A program made the translations under genes and the position numbers. Of a DNA stretch of 64,000 bases, positions 1-9,116 are shown one piece after another. The notes beneath the pieces were generated by a model, which saw only the letters and a list, made by a program, of their open reading frames with translations, was not told where the DNA came from and did no database searches. This stretch comes from Mesorhizobium sp. CAU 1732. GTDB lineage: Bacteria > Pseudomonadota > Alphaproteobacteria > Rhizobiales > Rhizobiaceae. Numbering within the stretch: position 1 is the stretch's first letter; every line of letters starts with the position of its first letter. The stretch covers positions 806,001 through 870,000 of the forward strand of contig NZ_JBDQQR010000001.1 of NCBI RefSeq assembly GCF_039888675.1, read 5' to 3'.

Positions 1-24
1 CGTTCGCACCGGGGACCGAGGGAC

Positions 25-2667
25 ATGAGCGTTCCGGTTTTCGCATCTTTGGGAAAGAGATCGATGGCACTGGAACGCACATCCGAACCATCCACCGTGT
101 CCCCCTGGCTGATGCGTCTCGTCGAGCCCCGGCTCCTGGGGCCGATCTTCGGCGCCGGCGTCGTCGCGATCACGGCATTCATCATCCACGAACTCGCGGC
201 CGAGGTTCACCTTGACGACATCGTCTCCGCCATCTCCGACCTGTCCGCCAGCGCGCTCGTCTGGTCGCTGGCGCTCTCCGTCATCAGCTTCGCGGCGATG
301 TCGTGCTACGACGTGCTCGCCGTCGAGCGGGTCGCCAAAGGGCGCGTGACGCGTCGCTTCGCGTTTCTGGCCGGCTTCATCGGCTACTCGATCTCCAACG
401 CGATCGGTTTCCACGTTCTTGTCGGCGGACCTGTCCGCTACCGTCTCTATACGCATTCCGGCCTCGACGCCGCCGATGTCGGCCGCATCGTCGGCGTCTC
501 CTTCATGACATTCAGCCTCGGGTTGGCGACGGTTGCAGCCTTCGCGCTGATGTTCGACCCGCCCGGCATTCCGTTCCTGCAGGCGCTGTCGCCCTCGGCG
601 GGCAGGGGCATCGGCGTGGCAGCCCTGATAGGCCTCGCGGTCCTTCTCGTCTGGCTCGCGCAGAAAGAGCGGACCATCCGCCTCTTCGGGTGGACCCTGC
701 CGCTGCCGAGCGCGCGCAATGCGGTTGCCCAGATCGTGATCGGCGCGATCGACATCGCGACGGCCTGCGGGGCGCTCTATGTCCTGCTGCCGCCGGACAT
801 AGCGCCTGCATTCTCGGTCTTCCTCATCATCTTCGTCGCCGCGATCGTGTTCGGCGTGGCAAGCCACGCACCCGGCGGCCTGGGCGTTCTCGAGGCCACG
901 GTGCTGATCGGCCTGGGCGCGACCGGCCGGCCGGACGTGATCGCATCCCTGCTGGCGTTTCGGGTGATCTACTACCTGTTGCCGCTGATCGTCGCGCTCC
1001 TGGCGCTCGCTGCGTTCGAGATCGTGCGCGTGCGCAACAGGATTCCGAACGTGTCCAGGCGGGCACTGGTGGTCACGCGCCGCATCGTCGCGCCGACAAG
1101 CGCGATCCTCGTATTCCTCGGCGGCTGCGTACTTCTCGTCTCCGCCAACACGCCTGCGATCGGATCGCGCCTCGAGGTGCTCCAGTCCCTCCTGCCGCTG
1201 CCCTTCGCCGAAACGTCGCATATGCTGGCGAGCCTTGTCGGTCTCGCATTGATCGTAATTTCACGCGGCCTCTTCCGGCGCGTGGCGATGGCAAGGAAGG
1301 TCGCCATCGGCCTGCTGATCGCAGGCGCGGTGTTTTCGCTGGCCAAGGGGCTCGACTGGGAGGAGGCGATCGTGCTCCTCGCGATCGCCGGCGGTCTGGC
1401 GATGTCGTCCGCCGTCTTCTACCGCAAGGGCGATTGGCGCTCGTTCGAGCCCAACCCGTTCTGGCTCGGCGTGGTCTTCACCGCCTTCATCGCGCTGACT
1501 CTCTTCGGCTTCTTCGCCTTCCGGCATGTCGAATACCAGAACGAACTCTGGTGGAGTTTCGCCTGGGATGACGACGCGCCGCGCTTCCTGCGTGCGACAC
1601 TCGTCCTGGGCGTGGTCGCGGCGGCCCTCGGGCTGGACGCGATCGTCAATCGTCCGCCGCAGCGTGCGCGGACGGGCCCGCTACCCGTGCCTGCCGAGGT
1701 GCGCGACCTGCTCGATACGTGCGAAGCCACCCAGCCGCAGATCGCGCTATTGGGCGACAAGCGGTTCATCGTCGCGGAGGATCGCAGCGCATTCCTGATG
1801 TATGCGGTCAGCGGCAGGAGCTGGATATCGATGGGCGATCCGGTCGGGTCCAGGCCAGCAGGATACGATCTCATATGGCGCATGGCCGAAGCCGCCGATC
1901 GCGCCGGCGCGCGCGCCATCTATTATGCCGTGGGGACGCAGTACATGCCTGCCTATGTCGATCTGGGCCTCTCCATGCTGAAGATCGGGGAGATCGCGCG
2001 CGTAAGCCTGCCCGATTTCGCGCTCGAAGGATCGAAGCGCCAGCCGCTACGATATGCCTTCAAGCGGGCCGAGCGCGAGGGGCTGCGCTTCGAGGTTCTG
2101 CCCAGGGAAGGCGTCGGCTACGCGATGCCGCAGTTGCGGGCCGTATCGGACGCCTGGATGGAATTGAAGAAGGGGCGGGAAAAAGGCTTCTCGCTCGGCA
2201 ATTTCAACGAGGCATACCTGCGCGAATTCGACTGCGCGGTGCTCACGCAAGGTGACGACATCGTCGCCTTCGCCAATCTCTGGCGCGGTGCCGGCCGCGA
2301 GGAGTTGTCCGTCGACCTGATGCGCTACAGACCGGGTGTTTCCAACGCGCTGATGGACGCCTTCTTCACGCATCTTCTGATCTATGGCCGCGATGAGGGC
2401 TATCGATGGTTCAACCTCGGGGCTGCCCCCCTCTCGGGCCTGTCGTCGCATCCTCTCGCATCGACCTGGAACAGGCTGGGCACGTTCATCTACAGGCGCG
2501 GCGATGAGTTCTACAATTTCGAGGGATTGCGGGCGTTCAAGCAGAAGTTCGAACCTGTCTGGACCTCTCAATACCTTGCCTGTCCGGGCGGGCTGACAAC
2601 CGGCCAGTCGCTCATTGATGTTGCCAGCCTCATATCCGGCGGTGCGATCGGGATGTTCAAGCGATGA
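25..2667 (+). CDS. mprF: Bifunctional lysylphosphatidylglycerol flippase/synthetase (MprF/LpiA)
   Basis: An 880-residue inner-membrane protein that transfers lysine from Lys-tRNA to phosphatidylglycerol and flips the product to the outer leaflet, lowering negative surface charge (known for the family). The first ~540 residues are a run of hydrophobic helices (flippase domain). The soluble remainder is the DUF2156/GNAT-like synthase, with the typical 'FNLGAAPLSG' and 'FKQKFEPVW' segments near the end. Length is normal for the family. The start at 25 has GAGGG about 8 bases upstream; an in-frame Met 13 codons later is possible. The stop overlaps the next gene by four bases (ATGA), so the two are translationally coupled. 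That partner, AcvB/VirJ, is the usual rhizobial neighbour (lpiA-acvB), which supports the call. Confidence 0.95.
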   Translation: MSVPVFASLGKRSMALERTSEPSTVSPWLMRLVEPRLLGPIFGAGVVAITAFIIHELAAEVHLDDIVSAISDLSASALVWSLALSVISFAAMSCYDVLAVERVAKGRVTRRFAFLAGFIGYSISNAIGFHVLVGGPVRYRLYTHSGLDAADVGRIVGVSFMTFSLGLATVAAFALMFDPPGIPFLQALSPSAGRGIGVAALIGLAVLLVWLAQKERTIRLFGWTLPLPSARNAVAQIVIGAIDIATACGALYVLLPPDIAPAFSVFLIIFVAAIVFGVASHAPGGLGVLEATVLIGLGATGRPDVIASLLAFRVIYYLLPLIVALLALAAFEIVRVRNRIPNVSRRALVVTRRIVAPTSAILVFLGGCVLLVSANTPAIGSRLEVLQSLLPLPFAETSHMLASLVGLALIVISRGLFRRVAMARKVAIGLLIAGAVFSLAKGLDWEEAIVLLAIAGGLAMSSAVFYRKGDWRSFEPNPFWLGVVFTAFIALTLFGFFAFRHVEYQNELWWSFAWDDDAPRFLRATLVLGVVAAALGLDAIVNRPPQRARTGPLPVPAEVRDLLDTCEATQPQIALLGDKRFIVAEDRSAFLMYAVSGRSWISMGDPVGSRPAGYDLIWRMAEAADRAGARAIYYAVGTQYMPAYVDLGLSMLKIGEIARVSLPDFALEGSKRQPLRYAFKRAEREGLRFEVLPREGVGYAMPQLRAVSDAWMELKKGREKGFSLGNFNEAYLREFDCAVLTQGDDIVAFANLWRGAGREELSVDLMRYRPGVSNALMDAFFTHLLIYGRDEGYRWFNLGAAPLSGLSSHPLASTWNRLGTFIYRRGDEFYNFEGLRAFKQKFEPVWTSQYLACPGGLTTGQSLIDVASLISGGAIGMFKR

Positions 2668-3986
2668 GGATATTGTTGATCGCGGTCCTTCTCGTGACGA
2701 GCCTGCTTGCGGGCTGCGGCGAGCGCGCGGTCGTGCCGGTCTCTGCGGGGCGCATCGATCAGGTTCTGGCCCGTGCGCCATCGGGCGATATCAGCGCGCT
2801 GGTCGTCTATCTGTCCGACCGGTCGGGATGGCAAGAGGCCGACAGCGACATCGTCGATGCACTCGTAGCCGATGGGGCGGCAGTCATTCCCATCGATCTC
2901 TCCCAATATGCGCGCAACCTCGACGCCGACAGCGGCGGCTGCCTCTATGTCGTGGGCGAACTCACCGCGATCGCTCAGAATGCGCAGCGCGCACTGGGTA
3001 TCGAGACCTATCTGCCGCCGGTTCTCGTCGGGCGTGGCGAGGGTGCGACCTTCGCTTATGCTGCCCTTGCGGACAGTCCGGCGAACACGCTGGGTGGCGC
3101 GATCGGCGCGGGCTTCGACAATCACCTGACATTGCGCCTGCCGTTCTGCCCCGGCCCGACCGCGACCGTGCTGCCCGGGGGCGGCTATTCCTACGCGTTC
3201 GACAAGGCATTGCCGGCAGACGGGCATCTTCTCGTCGCCCCGTCGGCGCTTGCCGGCGTGAAAGACGCCGCTGCCGCGCAACCGAGGCTCGACGTCGAGC
3301 CATTGTCGGACGCCGCGCCCGGCGAGCAGATCACGTCGCTTCTCAAATCGCTCGACGCGACCGCCGGATTTGCCGGTCTTCCGGTGGTATCGATCAAGCC
3401 GCAGGGAACGCCGCGCGGCCTCGTGGTCTTCTTCTCGGGTGATGGCGGATGGCGCGACCTCGACAAGACGATGGGCGAATGGATGGCAACCCAGGGCTAT
3501 GAGGTGCTGGGCTTCGACGCATTGCGCTACTTCTGGGCGGAGAAGAAGCCCGAGCAGATCGCCTCCGACATCCAGACTGTCGTGACGGCCGCAGACCCCA
3601 CGTCCCAACTGCCGGTCCTTCTCGTCGGCTATTCGTTCGGTGCGGACACCGTGCCCTTCGCCTGGCCGAAACTGCCGGCCGCGCTGCGAGACCGTATACG
3701 GCTCGTCGCACTTCTCGCGCCGAGCCTGGAGACGGGCTTTCAGGTCTCCGTGGCTGGATGGCTTGGAATGTCGGGCGGATCGAACGAGGTCGTTCCCGCG
3801 ATCGCGGCCATGCCCGCCGACAAGGTGCTTTGCGTGTACGGCGCGGATGAAAAGGACGCGGCCTGCACCAACCCGGCGCTTGCGGACGTCAAGACCATCG
3901 TGACCAAGGGCGGACATCATTTCGATGGCGACTACGAGGCTCTCGGCAAGCGGGTGCTCGACGCCTTTTTAGGCGGGAAGGCCTGA
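2664..3986 (+). CDS. acvB: AcvB/VirJ-family periplasmic serine hydrolase (lysyl-PG hydrolase type)
   Basis: A 440-residue exported protein. The N-terminus is a lipoprotein signal with the lipobox LLAGC, so it is probably anchored on the periplasmic side. It has two alpha/beta-hydrolase-like halves: an N-terminal one with a GRGEGA turn, and a C-terminal VirJ domain with the nucleophile elbow GYSFG (Ser324). In Agrobacterium and Rhizobium the orthologue AcvB/AtvA hydrolyses lysyl-phosphatidylglycerol made by MprF/LpiA and is linked to acid tolerance (established knowledge). Here it overlaps mprF by 4 bases, placing synthesis and breakdown of the same lipid in one transcript. Its 3' end overlaps the convergent histidine kinase gene by 18 bases. 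Confidence 0.9.
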   Translation: MRILLIAVLLVTSLLAGCGERAVVPVSAGRIDQVLARAPSGDISALVVYLSDRSGWQEADSDIVDALVADGAAVIPIDLSQYARNLDADSGGCLYVVGELTAIAQNAQRALGIETYLPPVLVGRGEGATFAYAALADSPANTLGGAIGAGFDNHLTLRLPFCPGPTATVLPGGGYSYAFDKALPADGHLLVAPSALAGVKDAAAAQPRLDVEPLSDAAPGEQITSLLKSLDATAGFAGLPVVSIKPQGTPRGLVVFFSGDGGWRDLDKTMGEWMATQGYEVLGFDALRYFWAEKKPEQIASDIQTVVTAADPTSQLPVLLVGYSFGADTVPFAWPKLPAALRDRIRLVALLAPSLETGFQVSVAGWLGMSGGSNEVVPAIAAMPADKVLCVYGADEKDAACTNPALADVKTIVTKGGHHFDGDYEALGKRVLDAFLGGKA

Positions 3987-5360
3987 ATCGTTTGCAGGGA
4001 AGGTGAGCGTGCAACGCAGGCCGGGATGGTTGTCCTCCAGCGTGATGGTCCCGCCATGGGCTTCGACCGTTGCCTTGACCAGCGAGAGCCCCAGTCCGCT
4101 GCCGGGCGTCGTGCGGCTGTGCTCGAGCCGGTAGAGGCGTTCGAGCACCTTTTCACGCTCTTCCGGCGGAATGCCCGGGCCTTTGTCTGCCACGGTGATC
4201 GCGACGGCCCCGTCCAATCGCTCGATCGCGCAACTGATCTCGCGGCCTTCGCCGGCATGGCGAAGCGCATTTTCGAACAGGTTCGCGACGGCCTGCCCGA
4301 TCAGCCGCTCGTCGCCTGTGAGCCAGATACGGGGCGGCGAGACCGGTCCGATAAGCCTGATGCCGCCGTCTTCGGCGGCAGGCCTGTAGAGTTCGGTCAA
4401 ATTGGCCAGAAGCGCGGTCGCATCGAAACGCTCGAGGCGAAGGCCCGAGTCTCCGCCCTCGATCTGCGCGATCTGGAGAAGCGACTGAAAGATCGCGACC
4501 GACCGGTGTGTCTCATCCATCGCCTTCTCGATCAGTTCGCGACGCGCGGCCTGATCCGTCTCTTCGTTGATATCCGAGAGATAGACGCTGATGCGCTGGA
4601 GCGGGGTTCGCAATTCGTGCGCGATATCCGCCGTGACCTGCCGCAGTGCTGTCACGGCATCCTCCTGCGCCGATGCCATGCGATCTATCGCGGCCTCGAT
4701 ATGGCCGATGTCGTCGTCGCCGCTGGAACCGACACGCGCGGACAGGTCGCCACGGGTCATGTGTTCGAGCGCCGACGAAATGCGAACCAGCCGGCGCGAC
4801 GATTGTGTGTTGATCGCCACCGCCGACCCGACCGCGATCAGCGTGGTCGGGATCACCGTCAAGGCAATGAGCGCGAGGAACGTCTCGGCGAGCCGCATGA
4901 TCGGCGCGTAACTGCGCGCAACCACGAGGACACCGCCAAAGACCGGCTCGACGAGCGTCCGGTAGTCCGAATCGCTGACCTCGTTGCTTGCCGTGAGCGA
5001 AGAGAAGACCGGCTCGCCCTCATCGAGCTGGACCGTGGCATTGCCGGTCTGCAGGCTGTTTTCGTCTATGAAGATGAAGATGCGTTCCGCGGGGTTCGCG
5101 ACCACGATTTCCGCATCGAGGAGCCGGCCGAAATCGGCCCGGTCGCCTGCGGTGGTCAGAGCCGCGATCGACTGCTGCAGGTCGCGGTCGATCGTCGCGA
5201 CGGCATCGGCCCGCAGATACCAGAAGGTTATGCCGAGCGTGATGACCAGCGTGGTGGCGAACACGGCCGCCAGCGTGAGCGCCCGGCGCATATGTTCGGT
5301 GCGCAGCACGGCGCGCAGCCTGGGCATCGTGTCCGATACGGGCTCAGCCTTCGACGACAT
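3969..5360 (-). CDS. Two-component sensor histidine kinase
   Basis: About 463 residues from the ATG at 5360. An upstream in-frame ATG at 5435 lies deep inside the response regulator gene and is unlikely; another ATG lies at 5327. An N-terminal membrane helix follows MRRAL, then a ~120-residue periplasmic sensor region, a second membrane helix around 'ALIALTVIPTTLI', and a HAMP segment. The phospho-acceptor box DIAHELRTPLQ has His at about residue 248. The HATPase_c domain shows NLFENALRHA, ADKGPGIP and GSGLGLSLV. The start overlaps the response regulator stop by 17 bases, so the pair is co-transcribed. The signal is unknown. Convergence on mprF-acvB makes a cell-envelope stimulus conceivable, but nothing in the sequence proves it. 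Confidence 0.9.
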   Translation of the reverse strand: MSSKAEPVSDTMPRLRAVLRTEHMRRALTLAAVFATTLVITLGITFWYLRADAVATIDRDLQQSIAALTTAGDRADFGRLLDAEIVVANPAERIFIFIDENSLQTGNATVQLDEGEPVFSSLTASNEVSDSDYRTLVEPVFGGVLVVARSYAPIMRLAETFLALIALTVIPTTLIAVGSAVAINTQSSRRLVRISSALEHMTRGDLSARVGSSGDDDIGHIEAAIDRMASAQEDAVTALRQVTADIAHELRTPLQRISVYLSDINEETDQAARRELIEKAMDETHRSVAIFQSLLQIAQIEGGDSGLRLERFDATALLANLTELYRPAAEDGGIRLIGPVSPPRIWLTGDERLIGQAVANLFENALRHAGEGREISCAIERLDGAVAITVADKGPGIPPEEREKVLERLYRLEHSRTTPGSGLGLSLVKATVEAHGGTITLEDNHPGLRCTLTFPANDSGLPA

Positions 5361-6015
5361 AGCCCACGCCGCGAACCGTCTTGATGATCTCGTCGGCGAA
5401 GGGTTTGTCGATCTTCGAGCGCAAGCGGCTGACATGTGTTTCGACGACGTTCGTCTGCGGGTCGAACCGAAGTCCCCAGACCTCCTCGAGCAGCATCGTA
5501 CGCGTCTGGACGCGTCCCTTGTGGCGCACGAGATGTTCGAGCAATGCGAACTCCTTGCCGAGGAGCGAGATGGTCTGGCCGGCGCGCGTCACCGTGCGAC
5601 GGATGAGGTCCATCTTCAGATCGCCCGCCGTCAAAATCGTATCGATCTGGGGCGTTGCCTGCCGCCGGCCCACCGCACCGATGCGCGCCGACAGCTCACC
5701 GAACGAGAATGGCTTCACCAGATAATCGTCGCCGCCGGCATTCAGGCCCTCAATGCGGTCGTCCGTCCCGCCCAGTGCCGTCAGAAAGATCGCCGGCGTG
5801 GCGACGCCCGCCGCCCGCAGGGCCTTGACGAGCGACAGCCCGTCGAGACCCGGCAGCATGCGATCGACGATGAGCAGGTCGTAGGGTTTCGCCATGGCCT
5901 GCGCAAAAGCCTCCCGGCCGTTCGCCACGTGGTCGGCTCCATGCCCTTCCTGACGCAGGCCCTTCGTCACGAAGGCGGCGGTCGTCTGGTCGTCTTCAAT
6001 GACAAGAATTTGCAT
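5344..6015 (-). CDS. OmpR/PhoB-family response regulator
   Basis: 223 residues, normal for the family. The receiver domain has acidic residues near the N-terminus (EDDQ), the phospho-acceptor in LLIVDRMLPG (about Asp51), a conserved Thr (LTALGG) and Lys (YLVKPF). The C-terminal winged helix (about 130-223) ends in the usual VRGVGYVVEG. It is the first gene of an RR-HK operon, with the kinase start overlapping its stop. It presumably acts as a DNA-binding transcription factor phosphorylated by the downstream kinase. Targets cannot be read from the window. Confidence 0.93.
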   Translation of the reverse strand: MQILVIEDDQTTAAFVTKGLRQEGHGADHVANGREAFAQAMAKPYDLLIVDRMLPGLDGLSLVKALRAAGVATPAIFLTALGGTDDRIEGLNAGGDDYLVKPFSFGELSARIGAVGRRQATPQIDTILTAGDLKMDLIRRTVTRAGQTISLLGKEFALLEHLVRHKGRVQTRTMLLEEVWGLRFDPQTNVVETHVSRLRSKIDKPFADEIIKTVRGVGYVVEG

Positions 6016-6071
6016 GTCGACACAGGCCGCATTTCGATCCCGTCATAGCTGATACCGGGCCCGTATCGGCG

Positions 6072-6998
6072 TCAAGTGCCGCGTTTCAGCCGGGCATGAG
6101 CGACTGCCATTTTCGCGGCGAGCGCGGCGTTGTTCTTCACCAGCGCGATGTTGGCCGTCAGGCTCTTTCCCTCGGAAAGCTCGTTGATGCGCCCGAGCAG
6201 GAAGGGCGTGACGTCCTTGCGGGCGATGCCGCGCGCTTCGGCTTCCTTCACGGCGTCGGCGATCGTGCCGTCGATGAAGTCGGGCGACAGCGCGTCTGCC
6301 TCCGGAATGGGATTGGCGATCAGAATGCCGGTGCCCGAGCCAAGCTGTGCATGGGTGATCATCATCTGCGCGATCTCCTCCGGCGAAGAGAGCGTGTGAT
6401 CGGCCTTCAGCCCGCTCGACCGCGTGAAGAAGGCCGGGAAATCCTCGCTCCGATAGGCGACGACCGGCACACGCTGCGTCTCGATATATTCGAGCGTCTT
6501 GGGAATATCGAGGATCGACTTCACCCCGGCGCACACGACGGTGGTGCCGGTCTGGCCCAGTTCGGTCAGGTCGGCCGAGATGTCGAAGGTCTGGTCGGCG
6601 CCGCGATGGACGCCACCGACGCCGCCGGTCGCGAAGATGTCGATGCCGGCGAGCGCCGCGATGCGCATGGTCGCGGAAACGGTCGTGCCGGCCGAGCCGC
6701 CCGTCACCATGACTGCTGCCAGATCACGCCCGGACGCCTTCACCACGTCCTTCGAGCGCGCGAGCATTTCGAGCTGCGCTGCGTCGAGACCGACATGGAT
6801 CGTGCCGTCGATGACAGCGATGGTCGCGGGAACGGCGCCGTTCTCCCGCACGACGTCTTCCACCGCCTGCGCCGTCTCCAGATTGGCCGGAAAAGGCATG
6901 CCGTGGGTGATGATGGTCGATTCGAGCGCGACGACCGGATCGCCTGCCTTCAAGGCCTGGGCGACCGCGTCGCTGAAAGTCAGTGTGAGCTTGGTCAT
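6072..6998 (-). CDS. psuG: Pseudouridine-5'-phosphate glycosidase
   Basis: 308 residues. It catalyses reversible cleavage of the C-glycosidic bond of pseudouridine 5'-phosphate to uracil and ribose 5-phosphate (family knowledge). Hallmarks seen are the N-terminal VALESTIITHGMP with the active-site Glu at about residue 26, VTGGSAGTTVSATM, and FATGGVGGVHRG. In many bacteria psuG sits next to the kinase gene psuK, which makes its substrate. No psuK lies beside it here, so the kinase must be elsewhere or absent. It lies 66 bases downstream of the TetR gene on the same strand and may be co-transcribed with it, though no functional link is obvious. Confidence 0.93.
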   Translation of the reverse strand: MTKLTLTFSDAVAQALKAGDPVVALESTIITHGMPFPANLETAQAVEDVVRENGAVPATIAVIDGTIHVGLDAAQLEMLARSKDVVKASGRDLAAVMVTGGSAGTTVSATMRIAALAGIDIFATGGVGGVHRGADQTFDISADLTELGQTGTTVVCAGVKSILDIPKTLEYIETQRVPVVAYRSEDFPAFFTRSSGLKADHTLSSPEEIAQMMITHAQLGSGTGILIANPIPEADALSPDFIDGTIADAVKEAEARGIARKDVTPFLLGRINELSEGKSLTANIALVKNNAALAAKMAVAHARLKRGT

Positions 6999-7064
6999 GA
7001 GAATCCTCGTGCTGGAATGCGATGCATGCCCGAGCTCGGGAGATGCCGCAAGAGATACGCCCGA

Positions 7065-7682
7065 TCAGGGGCCGTCGTCGTGACGAGCGAGCATCGACGC
7101 GCAGGCATCGACGGCCGCCACCCGCTCCGCCTTCGAACGGCCGATGGTCAAAAGCGCCTCGCCCAGCATGAAGGATTGCGCGATCGTGGCGCGCCGCGCC
7201 GCCTCGTCGCCCGAAAAGCCCAGATCGGTCATGAGTTCGAGGAAGAACTCGCGGCGTACGGCATCGACCTTGCGCACGGTGTCGGCGGCGAGCGTCTCGC
7301 GCCGCGCCCATGAGCGGATCGCCAGTTCGATTTCGGCCCCGTGCTTGTCCGGGGGCGTGGCGGCGGGCAGCGACAGCAGGCGCTTGAGACGCTCCGCGCC
7401 TGTCGCGGCCTCGGCGCGCGCCCATCGCGTGACCTGTATCGTCGCGCGATCCATCCAATACTCCAGCACGCGTTCCACGAGCTGGTGACGGTTGCGGAAA
7501 TGCCAGTAGAAGCTGCCTTTGGTGACGCCCAGTTCGCGCGCAAGCTCCTCGACGCGGATGTCGTCGAGATTGTTGCGGGCGATGTGCCTGAACGCGGCGT
7601 CGATCCAGTCGCGCTCGCTCATCCGGGGCGGTTGCGGATCCTCGGCAGCCGGGACCTCGACTGGTTTTTCAACGATGCTCAT
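7065..7682 (-). CDS. TetR-family transcriptional regulator
   Basis: 205 residues. The N-terminal helix-turn-helix (about 25-70) contains the family signature VEELARELGVTKGSFYWHFRNRHQLVERVL. The C-terminal ligand-binding part is unassigned. It is divergent from the ABC/feruloyl-CoA synthase operon starting at 7969. An 18-bp perfect palindrome at 7793-7810 in the shared intergenic region is a good candidate operator. By position it probably represses that aromatic-acid uptake operon and perhaps itself, with a CoA thioester or phenolic acid as possible effector; this is inference. Confidence 0.88.
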   Translation of the reverse strand: MSIVEKPVEVPAAEDPQPPRMSERDWIDAAFRHIARNNLDDIRVEELARELGVTKGSFYWHFRNRHQLVERVLEYWMDRATIQVTRWARAEAATGAERLKRLLSLPAATPPDKHGAEIELAIRSWARRETLAADTVRKVDAVRREFFLELMTDLGFSGDEAARRATIAQSFMLGEALLTIGRSKAERVAAVDACASMLARHDDGP

Positions 7683-7759
7683 TGCAATGAGATGCCAGAA
7701 GACTGGGCCGTGATCAATACCGCTCGACCATACGGCGGCGTATTGACAGACGCGATATC

Positions 7760-7788
7760 GTTATACAACATAAGATAAAACATCACAA
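7760..7788 (-). promoter_or_regulatory. Candidate promoter of the TetR gene
   Basis: On the minus strand, TTGTGA (7788-7783) and TATAAC (7765-7760) are separated by exactly 17 bases and point toward the TetR start at 7682. The match to the sigma-70 consensus is moderate. The adjacent palindrome lies just upstream of the -35 element. Confidence 0.45.
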
Positions 7789-7792
7789 ATTC

Positions 7793-7810
7793 ACATACGC
7801 ATGCGTATGT
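7793..7810. promoter_or_regulatory. 18-bp perfect palindrome, candidate TetR operator
   Basis: ACATACGCATGCGTATGT equals its own reverse complement. It lies in the 286-base gap between the divergent TetR gene and the first aromatic ABC operon, which is the usual place and size for a TetR-family operator. The rest of the gap shows the minus-strand promoter and no other clear element. The assignment is by position and symmetry only. Confidence 0.6.
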
Positions 7811-7968
7811 TCTTTGAGTGGAAAGGGAGAGAGGGCCGACGCTGGCGCGGCATGGCGACGAGGATCGCCCACGGCCGGGTGTCGACAGCGGGACGGTTCT
7901 CGCAGATCATAATTGCCAAGGCAGCAGGGCGGGAGGAAATCGTCCCTGTGTCGTAACGGGAGGAAATC

Positions 7969-9099
7969 ATGAGATACGTATTCGCCGCCGGCGTCGCCGG
8001 CGCACTGCTTGCCACGCCCGCGCTGGCCGACGTGACCGTCTGCATCACGGTGTCGGCCACCGGCCCCGCCGCATCCCTCGGCGTGCCCGAGCAGAACACC
8101 GTCGCGCTCCTGCCGAAAGAGATCGAGGGGCAGACGATCAACTACACCACGTTCGACGACGCGACCGACCCGACGGCGGCCGTGCGCAACGTGCGCAAAT
8201 GCATCGAAGAGCAGAGCGCCGACCTCCTGATCGGGTCCTCGGCGACGCCGGCGACGGTGGCCGTCGCGCAGGTTGCCGCCGAAACCTCGACCCCGCTGCT
8301 CACGCTCGCCCCGGTCGGCCTGCCGCCCGAATCCGAACACTGGACGTTCCGCACCCCGCAGCCGGTCGCGATCATGGCCAGCGCGATCATCGACCACATG
8401 AAGGCGAACGAGGTGAAGACGCTCGGCTTCATCGGTTATTCGGACGGCTATGGCGAATTGTGGCTGAACGTCCTCAACAAGGCGCTCGAGGGCACGGGCA
8501 TCACGATGGAGCCGGTGGAACGCTACGCCCGCAACGACACGAGCGTCACCGGACAGGTGCTGCGCGTCGTCTCCGCCGCACCCGATGCGGTGATCGTGGC
8601 GGCCTCGGGAACGCCGGCCGCGCTGCCCAATCTGGCGCTGGCCGAACGCGGCTATGAAGGCCAGATCTACCATACGCACGGCTCGGCGAGCCTCGACTTC
8701 ATCCGCGTCGCGGGCGCTTCGGCGGAAGGCACGATCCTGCCGGTCGGACCGGTCGTGGTCGCGTCGCAGCTTCCCGACGATCACCCCTCCAAGGCGATCG
8801 GCATGGAGTATACGCAAGCCTATGAAGGCGCGCATGGCGCGGGCTCGCTGTCGTCCTTCGGTGGCCACATGTACGACGCCGCGCAGCTTCTGACCGCAGC
8901 GCTTCCGGCCGCGCTGGAAGCCGGCGAACCCGGCACGGCCGAGTTCCGTTCCGGCCTGCGCGACGCGCTCGAAAGCCTGGAGGAGGTGGCCGGCGTCCAC
9001 GGCGTCTTCAACACCACCCCGGAAAACCATGACGGCCATGACGAACGCAGCCGCGTGCTCGTCGTCGTCGAGAACGGCGCCTGGAAGTACATGGAATAG
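7969..9099 (+). CDS. ABC transporter periplasmic substrate-binding protein (branched-chain/aromatic acid type)
   Basis: 376 residues with a Sec signal peptide (MRYVFAAGVAGALLATPALA) and a Leu/Ile/Val-binding (type I periplasmic) fold. It shows 'TVCITVSATGPAASLGVPEQN' near the N-terminus and 'SSATPATVAVAQVAAE' as the first ligand-contact segment. GGGAGGAAATC precedes the ATG. It is the first gene of an operon with an acyl-CoA ligase of the feruloyl-CoA synthase type and LIV-type permease and ATPase genes. The ligand is therefore more likely a phenylpropanoid or other aromatic acid than an amino acid (inference from context). A TetR-type palindrome lies about 160 bases upstream. Confidence 0.88.
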   Translation: MRYVFAAGVAGALLATPALADVTVCITVSATGPAASLGVPEQNTVALLPKEIEGQTINYTTFDDATDPTAAVRNVRKCIEEQSADLLIGSSATPATVAVAQVAAETSTPLLTLAPVGLPPESEHWTFRTPQPVAIMASAIIDHMKANEVKTLGFIGYSDGYGELWLNVLNKALEGTGITMEPVERYARNDTSVTGQVLRVVSAAPDAVIVAASGTPAALPNLALAERGYEGQIYHTHGSASLDFIRVAGASAEGTILPVGPVVVASQLPDDHPSKAIGMEYTQAYEGAHGAGSLSSFGGHMYDAAQLLTAALPAALEAGEPGTAEFRSGLRDALESLEEVAGVHGVFNTTPENHDGHDERSRVLVVVENGAWKYME

Positions 9100-9116
9100 G
9101 CTCCGGCGTGGGTACG

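Noticed and set aside
7683..7696. TGCA-N6-TGCC near the TetR start as a possible BoxR site
   Set aside because: It overlaps the TetR start codon, its spacer lacks the ATAA core and its second half is TGCC; probably chance.
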